Positions 34,866 through 46,360 of a stretch of DNA of 64,000 nt are shown piece by piece. The DNA is from Synaphobranchus kaupii. Taxonomy: Eukaryota > Chordata > Actinopteri > Anguilliformes > Synaphobranchidae. Both the position numbers and the translations under genes were made by a program. Position 1 is the stretch's first letter. Every line of letters begins with the position of its first letter. Location: NCBI GenBank assembly GCA_029718625.1, contig CM056380.1, forward strand, positions 15,223,505-15,287,504, written 5' to 3'. The notes under the pieces are model-generated. The model was not told the origin of the DNA, did not search any database, and worked only from the letters and a program-made list of their open reading frames with translations.

Positions 34866-37099
34866 AGTGATGGAGTGGCCTTAAGAGCGGCCTGTCCTTA
34901 ACCGAAGCCGACAGGCAGGGCCAGCCAGTGTTCTCCAGCCTCTCCACATATCATCAAACATTTAGAGGGTAATCGGGCTCAACAGGAGCGCAGCACCATC
35001 AAAGTCACTTTCACACAAGGGCTTCCCATCTCCGAAGTGTGTAGGGGGGGGGGGGGGGCGGCGCTCTCACGGGTGGGTGGCTAGTCCTCCATGCACAAAT
35101 GTTCTTTATTAACGGACCAGTAATTTACTGGGACATTCCATGTGAACCGGTCTCTTTCAACATAGAGGAGCTACTTCACAACAGTCTTCTTGTTTATTTT
35201 TTCACTTTCTCTCTCCGATCCAAAAAGTGTTGTCTTCCCCTGCTGAGCAGGTCAGCTTTTCCAGTTTCTCTCTTCCTGACCAGTGAGGCAGTGGAAACCA
35301 CCGCTGACATGATGTCAGGGAATAATAAAGTAGGCCTATTAGCTGAGGCACTTTCTATTCTACTGTCAACCAAAAATGAGTTAGTGGACCGTTGTGCATG
35401 TCACGTCGTTACTAAGTGGATTTACAGCAAAATTGTATCCTGTTGTGTGCGTGTGACTCTCTAAAAATAAATGCTGTCTTCTTTCGTTTTGTTTTTTTTT
35501 CCGCTTCAAGTTCACACTGCCATGGGCCTGAAAAAGATCATTGGTCTCTTGCCAGATCCTTGAATTAATTTTTTTTGCCAGTTTACATTGAGAATTAAGG
35601 CTTTGCATTGAACTTTTTATAATCCGTTCTTGGGAAAGTGCCATGGAATAAAGGCATTTTATTAAGTGTGTCCTATGGAAAATTGCCTTGGTTTTCTTTC
35701 TCTATGTCTTATCACAATACCAAATAGCAAATTCTATAATTATCCGTTGATATCTTTACGGTGTACACCCAGGTAGTGCTTCATTCTATGTTTTTCATTT
35801 TTGTCAGTTTGTTTATTTTAAGGCGCACTTAAAGTTATCTTCTAGTTCTATTCTGCACGCATCCAAATCCAGCAATAGGCTACATAGGATTTACAATCTG
35901 CTGTGACTAAACAATAATGTTGCGATGCTAAAACGAAAAACGACAACTCCGAGAACCGAGAACTCCTTGGAATTGGGTGGGGAGGCCCCCCCCCCCATGA
36001 GGTTGTTTTTTATTTGTTTTTTTTTCTCACGTCACTGAGGAAACGCTCATCCTCCCTCACGTTGATTACTAAGGTGCCTTTATTTGCTCGACTGATGCTT
36101 TAATACGGTTTCTGACAGGAAATGCCAAGGCTCCAAAGCGGTGTGGTAAAAACACCTCTCAGTCGACGATTCTGTCATTTTAAGTGGCTCGGGATAAATG
36201 AATGCATTTATTCCATAGTCCCATTTTTCCAGAAACCCCAAACCAGTTCATTCTGCCACTACCCATGAGGGATTAAGGAAAAATGCACTTTACTCGCGTA
36301 CATGGTAGCCTACCACGGTAAGCCAAATCTGTAGGCTACATGTAGCCTACTTTAGTGCTACTAGTTGAAATTCATTATTACTCTGTAAAATGATTGACTA
36401 CTGTCGTTACAATGCATTTCATCATCCAAAATACTGTTCGTTTTTAGATCAGCTATGAAATGACACCTAGGCTAATTATTTAAACAGTTAACATTATATT
36501 ATTCTACCACATTTCAAACAAACCAAAAGCCAAGGCCTCAGAGCTTTTCTGTACTTGGAGCAAAACTTTAAATCCACGAGAAAAAAAACGCTCGAAAATC
36601 CATTTGTCCCCTCCGCTTTACAGTTCGCTTTATTGTTTTAAGCGGTATCAAAGTAAAAAATAACGTGTTGGTGTTTCACAAGTGCCCGTGCGGGACTCCT
36701 CTTGACCAATCCCAAAGCAGACATCTAACAGCAAGACTGAATTAATGCTCTGTATGTCCGTGACACCTAACTGTCAAGCCTGATTATATTAACTAATTTG
36801 TACAGGGCTCCATTCTGCAAGAACAATTTACGAGACGCGCGGTTTGCACCGCTCTGAATTCCTATCGATCGCAAATCAAAGTTACAACTAAAAGCTTGCT
36901 CGATTCTGCCATTGTTCCTTTCAACCAGAAACAGTGTTCAGTTGCATGCTTGCTCTATCCCAAGATCTAGCGCAGTTAACGGTAGTTTTAACTGGTTGCC
37001 TACTAACGGTACAGTGAACTGCTTTAAAAAGGAGGTAACCGTATTGTATTGGCTGCCCCCTCCAACCCCTCCCTGTAGCCTCTATCACCATCGTTTAGA
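34866..37099. other. Gene-free stretch
   Basis: A G15 run lies at about 35044-35058. Much of 35700-36900 is AT-rich and single-copy-looking. No exon is recognised. Confidence 0.45.
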
Positions 37100-37460
37100 A
37101 GAATGCCTCTTTTCCCCACTGCTTTCATTTGGGTTTATTCGACGAAAAAGAAACACAAGCCAAGGTGAAAGAAGGCAAGGAGCAACCCCGAGGTTTCGCA
37201 CTCACCGCGCCGCTACTGCCTGTCGCGTTCCAATTTCACTCGCAGAAATGCGCTGATCTTTTTGGGATGTGCATGTTCCTCGCCTTGGTACGGCATGTGT
37301 GCACGTCTAGCTCATGGGTTGAAATGGGTCGGAGGAGGAGCATTGGCGGTTGTGCGCTGCAGAACGCCCATCGAGAAGGCGGCACTCCTCCCGGGCGGGG
37401 CTGCCGAGGAAGCCGGGGGAGGAGACTGAAGCAAAAACTGCAGACAACAGTTTGAATTCT
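37100..37460 (-). promoter_or_regulatory. CpG-rich region, candidate upstream promoter and non-coding exon
   Basis: The region is GC- and CpG-rich relative to its surroundings, with CCCGCCCGGG-type boxes near 37393-37402. On the minus strand a good donor consensus (GTGAGTG) starts at 37205, downstream of the GC-rich block. This fits a non-coding first exon running from about 37450 to 37206, spliced to the PPP1R16B start-codon exon 20 kb further on. The gene link is inference. A plus-strand transcript is equally possible. Confidence 0.25.
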
Positions 37461-38979
37461 TTTCAGCATCCGTTATTTTTGCATAAAAGCCTTTATAGCG
37501 AAAGATGGACGAATCGTTAAAATGAAACTACTCTGATTTCCTGTGATACAACGAATTCCAAAATAAATGCAACGGGCGTAGCTCCTTCAGTTCATAGACT
37601 CAAATTCACCAATCTGTGTTTTAGTATACATTTAGCCTATAGTCTACATCTTGTGAATGTTGTGAATTAGGTTAAATATTAATGTTTCCTCGGTAAAAAT
37701 GCATTCTCACATTTCTGGAGCATTATAGCATGCAATGGGCGACGCATATTTCTGTTTTGAACTAGCAGCGACTCTATAGTTCGTAGAAATAGCGCATTCT
37801 ATTTTAAGTCGAATGTTTGGGATGTAGCTTATAGACTACAAGAAGGCTATAGCCTACTGGAGACACAAGTCGCTACAATTGCCATAAACTAAGTGCTAAA
37901 AGCATACCTAAATTTCTTATTGAAAAGCCTTGCTCATCATGTTTGATTAAGTATTTATTCTCCTCCTAAAGACTTCCCCAGGACGATATACTGATGCTAC
38001 TCCAGAGATCAAACTGCGCATCAAAAGAAGTGTGTAGCGGTGGGGTCTTAGCTAAAAATAATTCGTCGATATGTTGAGAACTGGGCTGTTTTTAAAACAT
38101 TGTTCATTGTTTTTCTTAAATACAAATATTTAAGAAAGCAACAAATAAACATTGCTCTACTGAAATCCACATACGTATATATATGATGCATTAGAAATAC
38201 AATCTTCACATACATTTTAGACTGTTAAAAAAGTTTAATTAGGCCTAGTAAGCCCCCCCCCCCCAACTACCACCACCACCACAGCACATTTTCTTTTATT
38301 TGTGATCAATTGTTTATTGTATTTTACAATAAAAAGACTCGTGAATACAGCATGAAAAACTAAATTTGCTTTACACCACCTCTAGCAATATTGATCATAA
38401 ATATCATAAATTGGCAAAGGCGTATAATATACAAGTATACAATAAATAGGGGCCTGCGCAACCTCTTCCAACAAGGAGAGAAAACAGAAAAAGAAGAGAA
38501 AGAAAAGAATCTGGAGAGAGAGAGGAAAGTTGCACATTGCCCGCCATGAAAAGTGTACCAGAAGTGGTATCGCTTTATTTTACAACCACCCCACTGTCTT
38601 TCAAACTTTACCCCACCCAATTTCATCTGGTACCTCCTGAACCCCCTCACAGGTATCAAACTGAGGTCCTGGAACCCCATCCCACTCTCCTCTACCAATT
38701 CGCCAATCCACGACTGCCTAAATCTACCCTGACCCCCCCCAAGCCCTCCCTCACTCCAATAGGAAAAGTAACGGGGTGACTGCCTACGAGTGAGTCATGA
38801 TTATGAAAAACTGGCGGGATATCTCTGTGCCTTTTCAGCTCAACTTTCACGGCTGTACTTACTGTTCCCCCATATGGAGAGAGCATTGTTGATGATTGTT
38901 CCGAAATTTGTTCTTGCCAATTTAACATGAATGTTTGAGTCAACTGGGTCTTTGGAAGCTTCTAGGCTTCACCACATGG
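37461..38979. other. Gene-free stretch
   Basis: A C11 run lies at about 38253-38263. Two minus-strand frames (38692-38943 and 38360-38698) are open for 83 and 112 codons, but I do not recognise them and they have no splice support. Confidence 0.4.
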
Positions 38980-39304
38980 GGCGGCAGTGTATTATAAAGG
39001 TTAAGGAACTGGACTTGCCGGTTTCATTCCCAGGTAGGACACTGCCGTTGTACCCTTGAGCTAAAGGTACTTAACCTGAATCGCTTCAGTATATATCCAG
39101 TGCACTGCCGTTGTACCCTTGAGCAAGGTACTTAACCTGAATCGCTTCAGTATATATCCAGTGCACTGCCGTTGTACACCTTGAGCAAGGTACTTAACCT
39201 GAATCGCTTCAGTATATATCCAGCTGTATGAATGGATAAATGTAATAAGAAGCTGTGTGAGTCGCTCTGGGTAAGAGCGTCTGCTAAATGTCTGTAATGT
39301 AATG
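38980..39304 (+). mobile_element. V-SINE-like SINE with triplicated core
   Basis: A decayed tRNA-like head (AAAGGTTAAGGAACTGGACT, then GGTTTCATTCCCAGG) is followed by three tandem copies, about 62 bp each, of the core starting ACTGCCGTTGTACCC (39041, 39104, 39165). Then comes the 3' stem-loop region (GTCGCTCTGGGTAAGAGCG, TCTGCTAAATG) and a TGTAATGTAATG tail. Normal copies, such as 52669-52888, have one core. The (TGTAA) tail is the hallmark of UnaL2-type LINE mobilisation. Confidence 0.88.
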
Positions 39305-39349
39305 TTCAGTCGGATGCCATGGGGCATTGTTTTATGATTTTATTATCAA

Positions 39350-39533
39350 AACAAGTTGCAAGGAGCAGATTGCAAAGGACCAGTAATAAATCTGAAAGTT
39401 AGAGGAAACCCCCCCCGTTTAACTCTTTGGAGAGTTAGTAGCTTTATGTGAGGCGGCTTGTTTTGCCGGACAAATTTTGAGACAAGTGTGTGCAGCTTCT
39501 TCCAGTAACCGAGGTGGTTCAAGTAAGAGCATA
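39350..39533 (-). pseudogene. Fossil L1/Tx1-type LINE ORF2 fragment, 3' part
   Basis: The minus-strand translation reads YWKKLHTLVSKFVRQNK, PPHIKLLTLQRVKRGG. This matches the conserved block after the reverse-transcriptase palm in L1-clade ORF2 proteins. A frame change follows near 39390, after which IYYWSFAI continues the similarity. It is the downstream half of a LINE fragment interrupted by the Tc1 element at 39534-41061. It is inactive and short. Confidence 0.75.
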
Positions 39534-41061
39534 CACTACTCACAAAAAGTTAGGGATATTCGGCTTTCGGGTGAAATTTCAGGATGAACCTAAAATGCAC
39601 TATAACCTTTACAGGTGAAATTAATTTGACCTTCTCTAAACTTTTGAATGCACATGTCCAACTATTCAATGTTTCAGTACTTTTTGCACAACTTGCTGTT
39701 CTCTAACAAGGAGCTGAACGGCAAAATTCACAACAGGTGTTTGATCCATGAATCGACTAATAAATTTCCTGGTTCAATTAGAATTGGTATTTAAACAGTC
39801 CTCTTCATCATGCTGTTCACATTTTGACATCATGAGACCAAGACGACACCTAACAATTGATCAACAGTACCTCGCCATTGCGAGGCTTCAAACAGGATGT
39901 TCTCAGAGGGAAGTGGCCACTGAGCTTAGAGTGTCACAGAGTGTCATCAGCAGGTTGCAACAGAGATACAGAGAGACTGGAAGAGTCACAGAAAGGCATA
40001 GAAGTGGACGTCCTTTGGCCACATCCCACACTGATGACCGCTTCATTGTGAACAGTGCCCTGCGGAACCGGATGATGAATGCCACTCAACTCCAGGCACA
40101 TTTAAGGGAGGTGAGAGGCACCCAAGTGTCACGTCAGACCATTCGAAACCGTTTACATCAGCATGGTCTGCGTGCTAGACGACCTGCAAGGGTACCTGAC
40201 CACACCACCAGGCACAGTGTCATCGTCTTGCATGGGCCAGGGAGCATTTACGCTGGACGAGGGACCAGTGGGCCTCAGTGCTGTTCTCTGATGAGTCGAT
40301 TCACGTTGAGCAGAAATGATGGCCGCCAACGATGTTGGAGACGTCAAGGAGAGCGCTATGCATCAGCCACTGTTGTCACCAGACGACCCTTTGGTGGTGG
40401 CGGTGTTACAGTGTGGGCAGGTGTGTCTAGTCAATACAGAACTGCCCTACACTTTGTGAATGGTACAGTGACAAGCCCATACTACCTGAATAACATCATT
40501 AATCCAGTCATTGTGCCCCTGCATGAACAACACAGGCCTAATTTCATCTTCATGGACGACAATGCTCCAGCTCATTGAGGTCGCATCATTAGGGAAAGGC
40601 TGCTGGAGACTGGGGTACCTCAAATGGAGTGGCCTGCACTTTCTCCAGACCTGAATCCCATAGAAAACCTATGGGATCAGCTGACTCACCGTGTAGAGGC
40701 TCGTAACTCTGTACCCCAGAACCTCAATGACCTGAGGGCCGCCCTTCAAGAAGAGTGGGATGCCATGCCTCAGCAGACAATAAGTCGACTTGTGAACAGC
40801 ATGAGACGTCGTTGTCAAGCTGTAATTGATGCTCAAGGGCACATGACAAGTTATTGAGACATTGACATTTTTGTTGTGGTATACCCACCACTGTTGTTGG
40901 CTTTTGTTTCAATAAATTGTTTGAGATGAGGAAATCACCATTGCATGCTTCTACTTAAATGCCCTACTTTCATGATACGTATAATATCACTGTAGCGTGA
41001 ACTTACATTTTCCATAAATTTCACCCGAAAGCCAAATATCCCTAACTTTTTGTGAGTAGTG
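39534..41061 (+). mobile_element. Complete 1528-bp Tc1/mariner transposon
   Basis: Terminal inverted repeats of about 46 bp start CACTACTCACAAAAAGTTAG and differ at one position. TA dinucleotides flank the element (39532-39533 and 41062-41063). It contains one transposase pseudogene on the plus strand. It sits inside a minus-strand LINE fossil whose frame resumes across the insertion point. Confidence 0.96.
39832..40857 (+). pseudogene. Tc1-type transposase, inactivated
   Basis: The product would be a DDE transposase of about 340 residues acting on the element's own ends. The N-terminus holds a paired-like helix-turn-helix pair ([39 protein letters not shown]). The catalytic core keeps FSDES (in a shifted frame), FMDDNAPAH and [12 protein letters not shown], with 34 residues between the second D and the E (DD34E). 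Three lesions are visible: a frameshift near 40217, a second near 40293 that restores the frame, and a stop at 40576-40578 right after NAPAH, where CGA would read R (a CpG transition). The first catalytic D is therefore lost. The start is the ATG of MRPRRHLT. Confidence 0.93.
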
Positions 41062-41165
41062 TATAAGCATCACACAATTAAGGCAAGAGAGCACTGTAAC
41101 TTTGACAATTGAAATCCAGTCCTGAAATGACGCTGGCAACTGGTCAAAAGTCCCACAGACGTTGC
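41062..41165 (-). pseudogene. Fossil L1/Tx1-type LINE ORF2 fragment, 5' part
   Basis: The minus strand reads FQDWISIVKVTVLSCLN, resembling the GRI-(S/A)-(I/L)-VKM-x-VLP block that precedes the segment at 39350-39533 in L1 ORF2. Deleting the Tc1 element and one TA joins the two halves in the same frame. The upstream limit is uncertain. Confidence 0.6.
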
Positions 41166-41359
41166 ACTCTGCAGCAGCACACCTCATCATCTGGCTACAC
41201 AAACACTTACATTCCTCACACACTGGTTCCTACTTCTCAGTTGTCCCATCAGGTTAAATAAGGGGGTGGGGGAGGGGTACGTGAATAGAGCCACTGACAG
41301 GTCCAGACCCTGGGCCTATACTCTCACAAGGAGGTTTGCCTGCTCCTTATACAAGATAC

Positions 41360-41593
41360 AATGGAGGTACATTTTTCTTCTTTAAGGAACACATTTCACA
41401 AATGTACCCTGGAAGTACAATGATGTTCCTTTTTCAGTACTACTAAGTACCTTTAACAAGCAAAAAAAGGCACAGATGAATTATGTAATGCTGGCTAGGG
41501 GTAAAATTTTATTATCTCCCCATAGGGTACCACACCAGGGACAAGCGTTAGTGTCTTTTTAGGTACTTTTGGTACCTTTTTTCTGTGAGTGTA
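41360..41593. repeat. Decayed GGTACC-type fish MITE
   Basis: The right end reads AGGTACTTTTGGTACC, then TTTTTTCTGTGAGTGTA, a terminus common in fish MITEs. The left part has GGAGGTACATTTTTCTTC as a weaker mirror. No target duplication is visible. Confidence 0.5.
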
Positions 41594-42484
41594 CACTGGG
41601 TCCCCAGGGCTTCAGGTGTAGGGCAGGGAAGATATCACCACAGACATGTGTAAAGACAACGTAACAGTAACAGTGATATACTATTATATACACTCTGCCT
41701 ACAAACACATCTCTTACCAATAAACCCACCATATTAGGCCCATCTGGATTATTACAGATTATGCTGATCTAGTGTGAATGGAGAAGTACACACCAACCAA
41801 ACACACTGAAATACTGTCAACAGCAGTATTAATGGTACTGTGTTAATTCCTCTTTTCTAATCTCTGAGTTTCACCAAATTAGCTGTCAAGGGGGATTCAC
41901 AGTCTTAAAACGTATTGTTTGAATAAATCAAGGTGTTTTGGGAAAGTATGCAATACCTGGTTACACTTTACACAGTTTAAATAACAACCATGCTAAAGGA
42001 GGAGGCAAAGGATTAACAAGATGAATGTATCGCAAGGTGTGTTTACATGAGGGTTTAATTAATGGTAACCAGTCCGGTAAACAGGAGTTTAAAGTCATCT
42101 CCTGAATTCCACGGCGGATTTGAAAAGACTCCCCCATCCCTGAAGAATGAGACGGGCACAGCATGCGGGGGGGGGTCTTTCAGGAAAATTCATTTCGCAA
42201 ACATGTCTCTCATTAGGAATTCCGGAATGCCAGAAATGTTCTACGGGACCCAGGCAAAGATATCCTAGCAATGACGTTGTCCAGGCAACTGCTGGGAAGG
42301 TCACAGGTAAGAGTTGGAGATGTTTCAGAAAATAAACATAGCAGCACTCCATTGATAAATTTGGGCTTTGGGTTGTATGCCAACTCATCTTGGTGAAAAA
42401 TTAGATTAATTAAACTTGACATTATTTCTCTACACATTTTATTTATATTTTGTATGTGTGCTCCATGTAGATTTTTGTTAAGAA
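41594..42484. other. Gene-free stretch
   Basis: Overlapping open frames at 41961-42388 show no known family. Nothing else is recognised. Confidence 0.45.
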
Positions 42485-42521
42485 ACACACACACGCACGC
42501 ACACACACACACACACGCACG

Positions 42522-42553
<32 letters not shown>

Positions 42554-42554
42554 T
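42485..42554. repeat. (CA)n/(CGCA)n microsatellite
   Basis: About 70 bases of CA dinucleotides with CGCA interruptions. Confidence 0.97.
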
Positions 42555-42579
42555 CATGTCTGCATCACATCCTCCTGGC

Positions 42580-42790
42580 AGAAAAAGTGTTTTAATTTTT
42601 TGACATAATACAAGTGTCTTGGATATGTCTATTGAATATCCATTGTAGTGTATGTTTCAGCATGGCAGAATATGTTTATGGTTCTTGACATTAATACCAG
42701 AGACTCATGTCCCCTACAGGGGATAAATATTAATTTCCGAGTCTTATTAGGTTATTATAATATGATGCATAATTTAAATGTATAATAGTT
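42580..42790. repeat. Unnamed dispersed repeat, copy with empty site
   Basis: It aligns with the two flanks of the element at 52600-53522: TTTTAATTTTTTGACA, ATTGAATATCCATTGTAGTG, TATGTTTCAG and CCAGAGACTCATGTCCC. The equivalent of the insertion site (GTAGTG) is uninterrupted here. The family is not recognised. Confidence 0.7.
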
Positions 42791-42905
42791 AATACAAAAA
42801 CAAATACATACTTTTTGGGACATGCATTAAAAGGAATAAAAGTTAATATGTTGCAAAGCCGTATAGTAAAACATGCCTTTGTGCATTTACTCACCTGAAA
42901 AAACG

Positions 42906-42990
42906 GACATTATTAACCCTTCTATTATGTTTGGGGTCAGTTTGCACGACTGAATTCAGCACTGATAGGACGGCCTATGTTGGGGTTTCA
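42906..42990. repeat. Possible piggyBac-like terminus
   Basis: TTAACCCTTCTATTATGTTTG resembles a TTAA-flanked piggyBac MITE end. I find no matching opposite end nearby, so it is either a truncated copy or chance. Confidence 0.3.
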
Positions 42991-43715
42991 TCGAAACCGT
43001 GTATTCGGTACGAACGCATTGAGAGAAAAAAAAACTACCTCCTTCGTTATCTCTCCATTCCTGACTCCTGAAAACTAGGTAATCTGTGCAGTTCAACAGA
43101 GCAGGATTCGGAGCCTATCTCATAACCCCCCCCCCCCCCCCCCCCCCTCCTCCTTTAGGGTTTTCAGGACGCGTAATTTTTATCAGCCTCGAGCGCTTTA
43201 CATATTGCAAGACTAGCTGCTGTTCCTTTCCAGCCTTCCAACGGTGCACGCGGTTGCACTGACAATTATTCAGCAAACTGTCAAAAAACTGCGTGGCGCG
43301 TGGAATGAACCGGGCAAGGATTATTACGCTCACAGTACGTGTCCGCCTCAAAAACCACAACAAAACCTAGCGCCGGTGATAATTACCAGATATTAAAGAC
43401 TGAAAAACATATAAATGCTAATAATGCACTGTACTGATAGCACCTTCATAGGGGACACAAGAACTGATATATTACTGCCTTCGCTTCAATTCAAGTTTTG
43501 AATCAACTACTGTACCTGTTGGAAACTGTTACACGACCCAAGAGCTAGCAAACCTCGTTTTGCAAAAGAAAAATAAAATTTTAAAAGCAGGCAACCGATG
43601 ATGAACGTGTACTTGCAATAAACCAGCATGTCCCACCTCCCCCTTTCCAAAACTATCCCCTCGAATCCCCACTCAGATATGAAAATATGTGTTATTATTT
43701 AGCCCATGCCACCCA
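42991..43715. other. Gene-free stretch with a C22 run
   Basis: A 22-base cytosine run lies at 43126-43147. No exon is recognised. Confidence 0.45.
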
Positions 43716-45288
43716 TAGGGTTGCCACTTTTGATTTGTGAAAAACCGGGACACTCTGACAATTTTTCTTTTTTGGTGGGGGGAGTGTATGAAACCATATT
43801 TGAAAATATACTATGTTAACAGTTGTAGGCCTACTCTCTGATGCCTCTCTTACCTATATTTGTCCTGACGTAGGCTACTCGCAATCCCTGACACAGTTGC
43901 ACTCACTCTGGACTCCTTTGTCTGCTGCTGCCCCTTTCTAAATTAACTCTATAAACTTTGCCCCTAGTGGTTGAGACGTATCCGTCTCAATTACAGTATT
44001 CATGTTTGTCTGAAATTATAAACTACAGCTTTAAGAAAACCCCGTAGATTTTGACGCAGTATTTTTAAAAGGGTAGCCGCTTGCGGAAAAACTCAGCTTC
44101 TCCAGCAGTACAATAAATTAGGAGGGTGCTATTAATAGCCCAAAGCACGACCCCTCCTCTCGCCACAGCCATGGACTGTAAAATGCATAAAATGCACCGT
44201 TTATACACGCTAAGAAAATCAGGTTCACGTATAGAAACAATATTTTTTTTTTTTTAAACGTTGTACAAATGAACATTTGCCGTTTTCCGTTGCTTATTGT
44301 ACTATATACAGTACCCGATGCACTTTCGGTTTAGAAGACACACAAAAAAAATTCTCCAAAATCTCTCGTATAAATATGTTTAGGAAACCAAGTACTTACC
44401 AGTATATTCAGTTACAGCCGTTTTCTGGTTAACCCTGAAGAGTTTATCTTGTTACATTTCGCCAAAGTCCCGTACAGTCGACATTTCCACAGCGACCACC
44501 CGTCGCACTTAGGGCTGAAATATGTTGCTGTTGTGGTGTAAAAACACACACGCTTTTGTACGTTTTTTTAAAAACGCATTTAAATACATTAGGCTACTTA
44601 TGTTATGGTTATTATGTAGGCTATGTACTGTATGTGACTATTCTGAAATCAATGTATTCTGTTGCAAATTTCTGAATGATAGCCTAGCCTATAGCTTCTT
44701 CTTCAATTCGAACTTTAAACCATGGATGTGCACTGTCCACCCATCGTTTCATTTGTTTAATTTAGGCTAGGAGGACTACTTCTAACGTTACTTCAATTTA
44801 TTCTAATCTCTTTACTTCAAATCACACACGCAGTTAAACTGCTTCAAAGCTTTCACGTTCGACGCTACATAAAATCGTCATCACATCGCGTTGATGTAGA
44901 GTCTAATCCAGGGGTGTCCAATCTTATCCGAAAAGGGCCGGTGTGGGTGCAGGTTTTTGCTTTAGCCCAGCAATAAAACACCTGATTCAACTAATGAACT
45001 AATCATGGGCTTCAATCAAGACCTTGCAAAGTAGAATCAGGTGCCTTAGTGCTGGGCTAAAACAAAAACCTGCACCCACACTGGCCCTTTTCGGATAAGA
45101 TTGGACACCCCTGGTCTAAACCAATAAACGCGTTCTTTATCTAAAATATTTGATTGGGTCAAATTACATTTAGGAACGAACACTCGAAAATACTCAGATT
45201 CCGGGACATTTCGTGTCATTATTTTTTCCAGGACAGACAACAAAAATCCAGGACAGTCCCAGAGAATCCTGGACGGGTGGCAACCCTA
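43716..45288. mobile_element. 1573-bp non-autonomous hAT element
   Basis: Termini TAGGGTTGCCAC and GTGGCAACCCTA are perfect 12-bp inverted repeats. They are flanked by the 8-bp direct duplication GCCACCCA (43708-43715 and 45289-45296). Both are diagnostic of hAT. The interior has no recognisable transposase. It is AT-rich and includes a GC-poor block with several short open frames, and it hosts the MITE at 44909-45113. Confidence 0.92.
44909..45113. mobile_element. 205-bp palindromic hAT-type MITE (copy 2), nested
   Basis: Starts CAGGGGTGTCCAATC and ends GATTGGACACCCCTG. The flanks GTCTAATC (44901-44908) and GTCTAAAC (45114-45121) agree at 7 of 8 positions. It is the reverse complement of the copy at 2246-2450 and of identical length. 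It lies inside the larger hAT element, so it is the younger insertion. Confidence 0.92.
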
Positions 45289-45296
45289 GCCACCCA

Positions 45297-46083
45297 TGCT
45301 TTGGCCAATCAGAAAATAATTAATATTAACACCAGGGCCACGTTCAATCTGAAAACGGTGTGCACCGTTTTGCTACGGTTTCCGGGTTGAACGACATGTT
45401 TCCTCGAAACGGTGTGCAACGGGCTTTGAGGTAGTTTTCTCTCGTTTGGTGGATGTGTCAGAGGTGTTACCCAATCAACAGCGACGTGTAGGCCTAAACC
45501 CCGCCGTATTAAAAAGGCAGTGTGCACAATTGATCCAACTAAAGTCCTTTACAAATGCGTCTACTGCAGCTTGGTGTATGCAACAATTGAAGACATTAGA
45601 AGACATATTTGTCTTTAGAAGACATCTTTTGCTATTGTATGTAGGGCCTACCATTGTGGAGTGACACTTTCATAAACTTTTCTACTCCACTCCTCTAAGT
45701 ATATACCGTAATGTTAAATATTACAATATCATATCACAACAGTGATCAGCAATAATGATTGGCCTAATACTCATAATAAAATAATTAGCTCATATAGATC
45801 GTAACACAGTCTCGAAGTCTTCGAAACGAAAGCAAAGAATGGCCTTCTCAGCTGCCATAGTTGCAACGCTTGCGTAACACAACAGGGTGTTCAACGCACC
45901 ACCGTTTCCGTTTAAATAAACGTTTTGCTACGTTTTGTCGGGGCTGAACGCAGCCCTGGGTCGGTGTTTCCTGTTTCCATCTCTTGTGTCTGCTGTAGAA
46001 CCCCATTGGGCGACGTCATTAAATTACTGGTGAGGATCACAAAAGTGCGGCGCACAGGACAAACATACTGTTTTAAACATGTC
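45297..46083. other. Gene-free stretch with a CGTTT-type foldback
   Basis: CACGTTCAATCTGAAAACGG and AACGGTGTGCA(C/A) words at about 45340-45425 are mirrored near 45890-45950 (TTCAACGCACCACCGTTTCC, GGGGCTGAACGCAGCCCTGG). This could be a decayed inverted-repeat element of about 630 bp. No exon is recognised. Confidence 0.35.
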
Positions 46084-46360
46084 GCTATAATGGTTGGGAA
46101 ACTGGGCTCGTAATGTGGAGGCTGCAGGTTTGATTTCAATCTAGTCCGTAGTGTCCAGGAAAGGGTGAGATAAAAAAATGGATTGGCAAAAAAACAAAAA
46201 AAAAACATAGAAATGCATCCTGTTTTAAAGCACGAAATATCTCCCAAATAATCTATACACAATGAGAAAAACAGGGGATGCATAGGCTGCTTTGTAGATG
46301 GGACGGAGCCATAAACAAAAACAAGCGTGTATAATGTCTGAAATGCATTATGTATGCCAA
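46084..46360 (+). repeat. tRNA-like SINE head joined to dispersed family copy B
   Basis: ATAATGGTTGGGAAACTGGG and GGCTGCAGGTTTGATTTC look like decayed box A and box B of a tRNA-derived SINE. The following sequence (TCTCCCAAATAATCTATA, GGATGCATAGGCTGCTTTG) matches the repeats at 1480-1660 and 48880-49080. A SINE family with this body is possible. Confidence 0.5.

Noticed and set aside
38360..38943. Two adjacent minus-strand frames as a possible gene
   Set aside because: The translations match nothing I know, and the splice and initiation signals are poor. Kept only as unexplained open frames.
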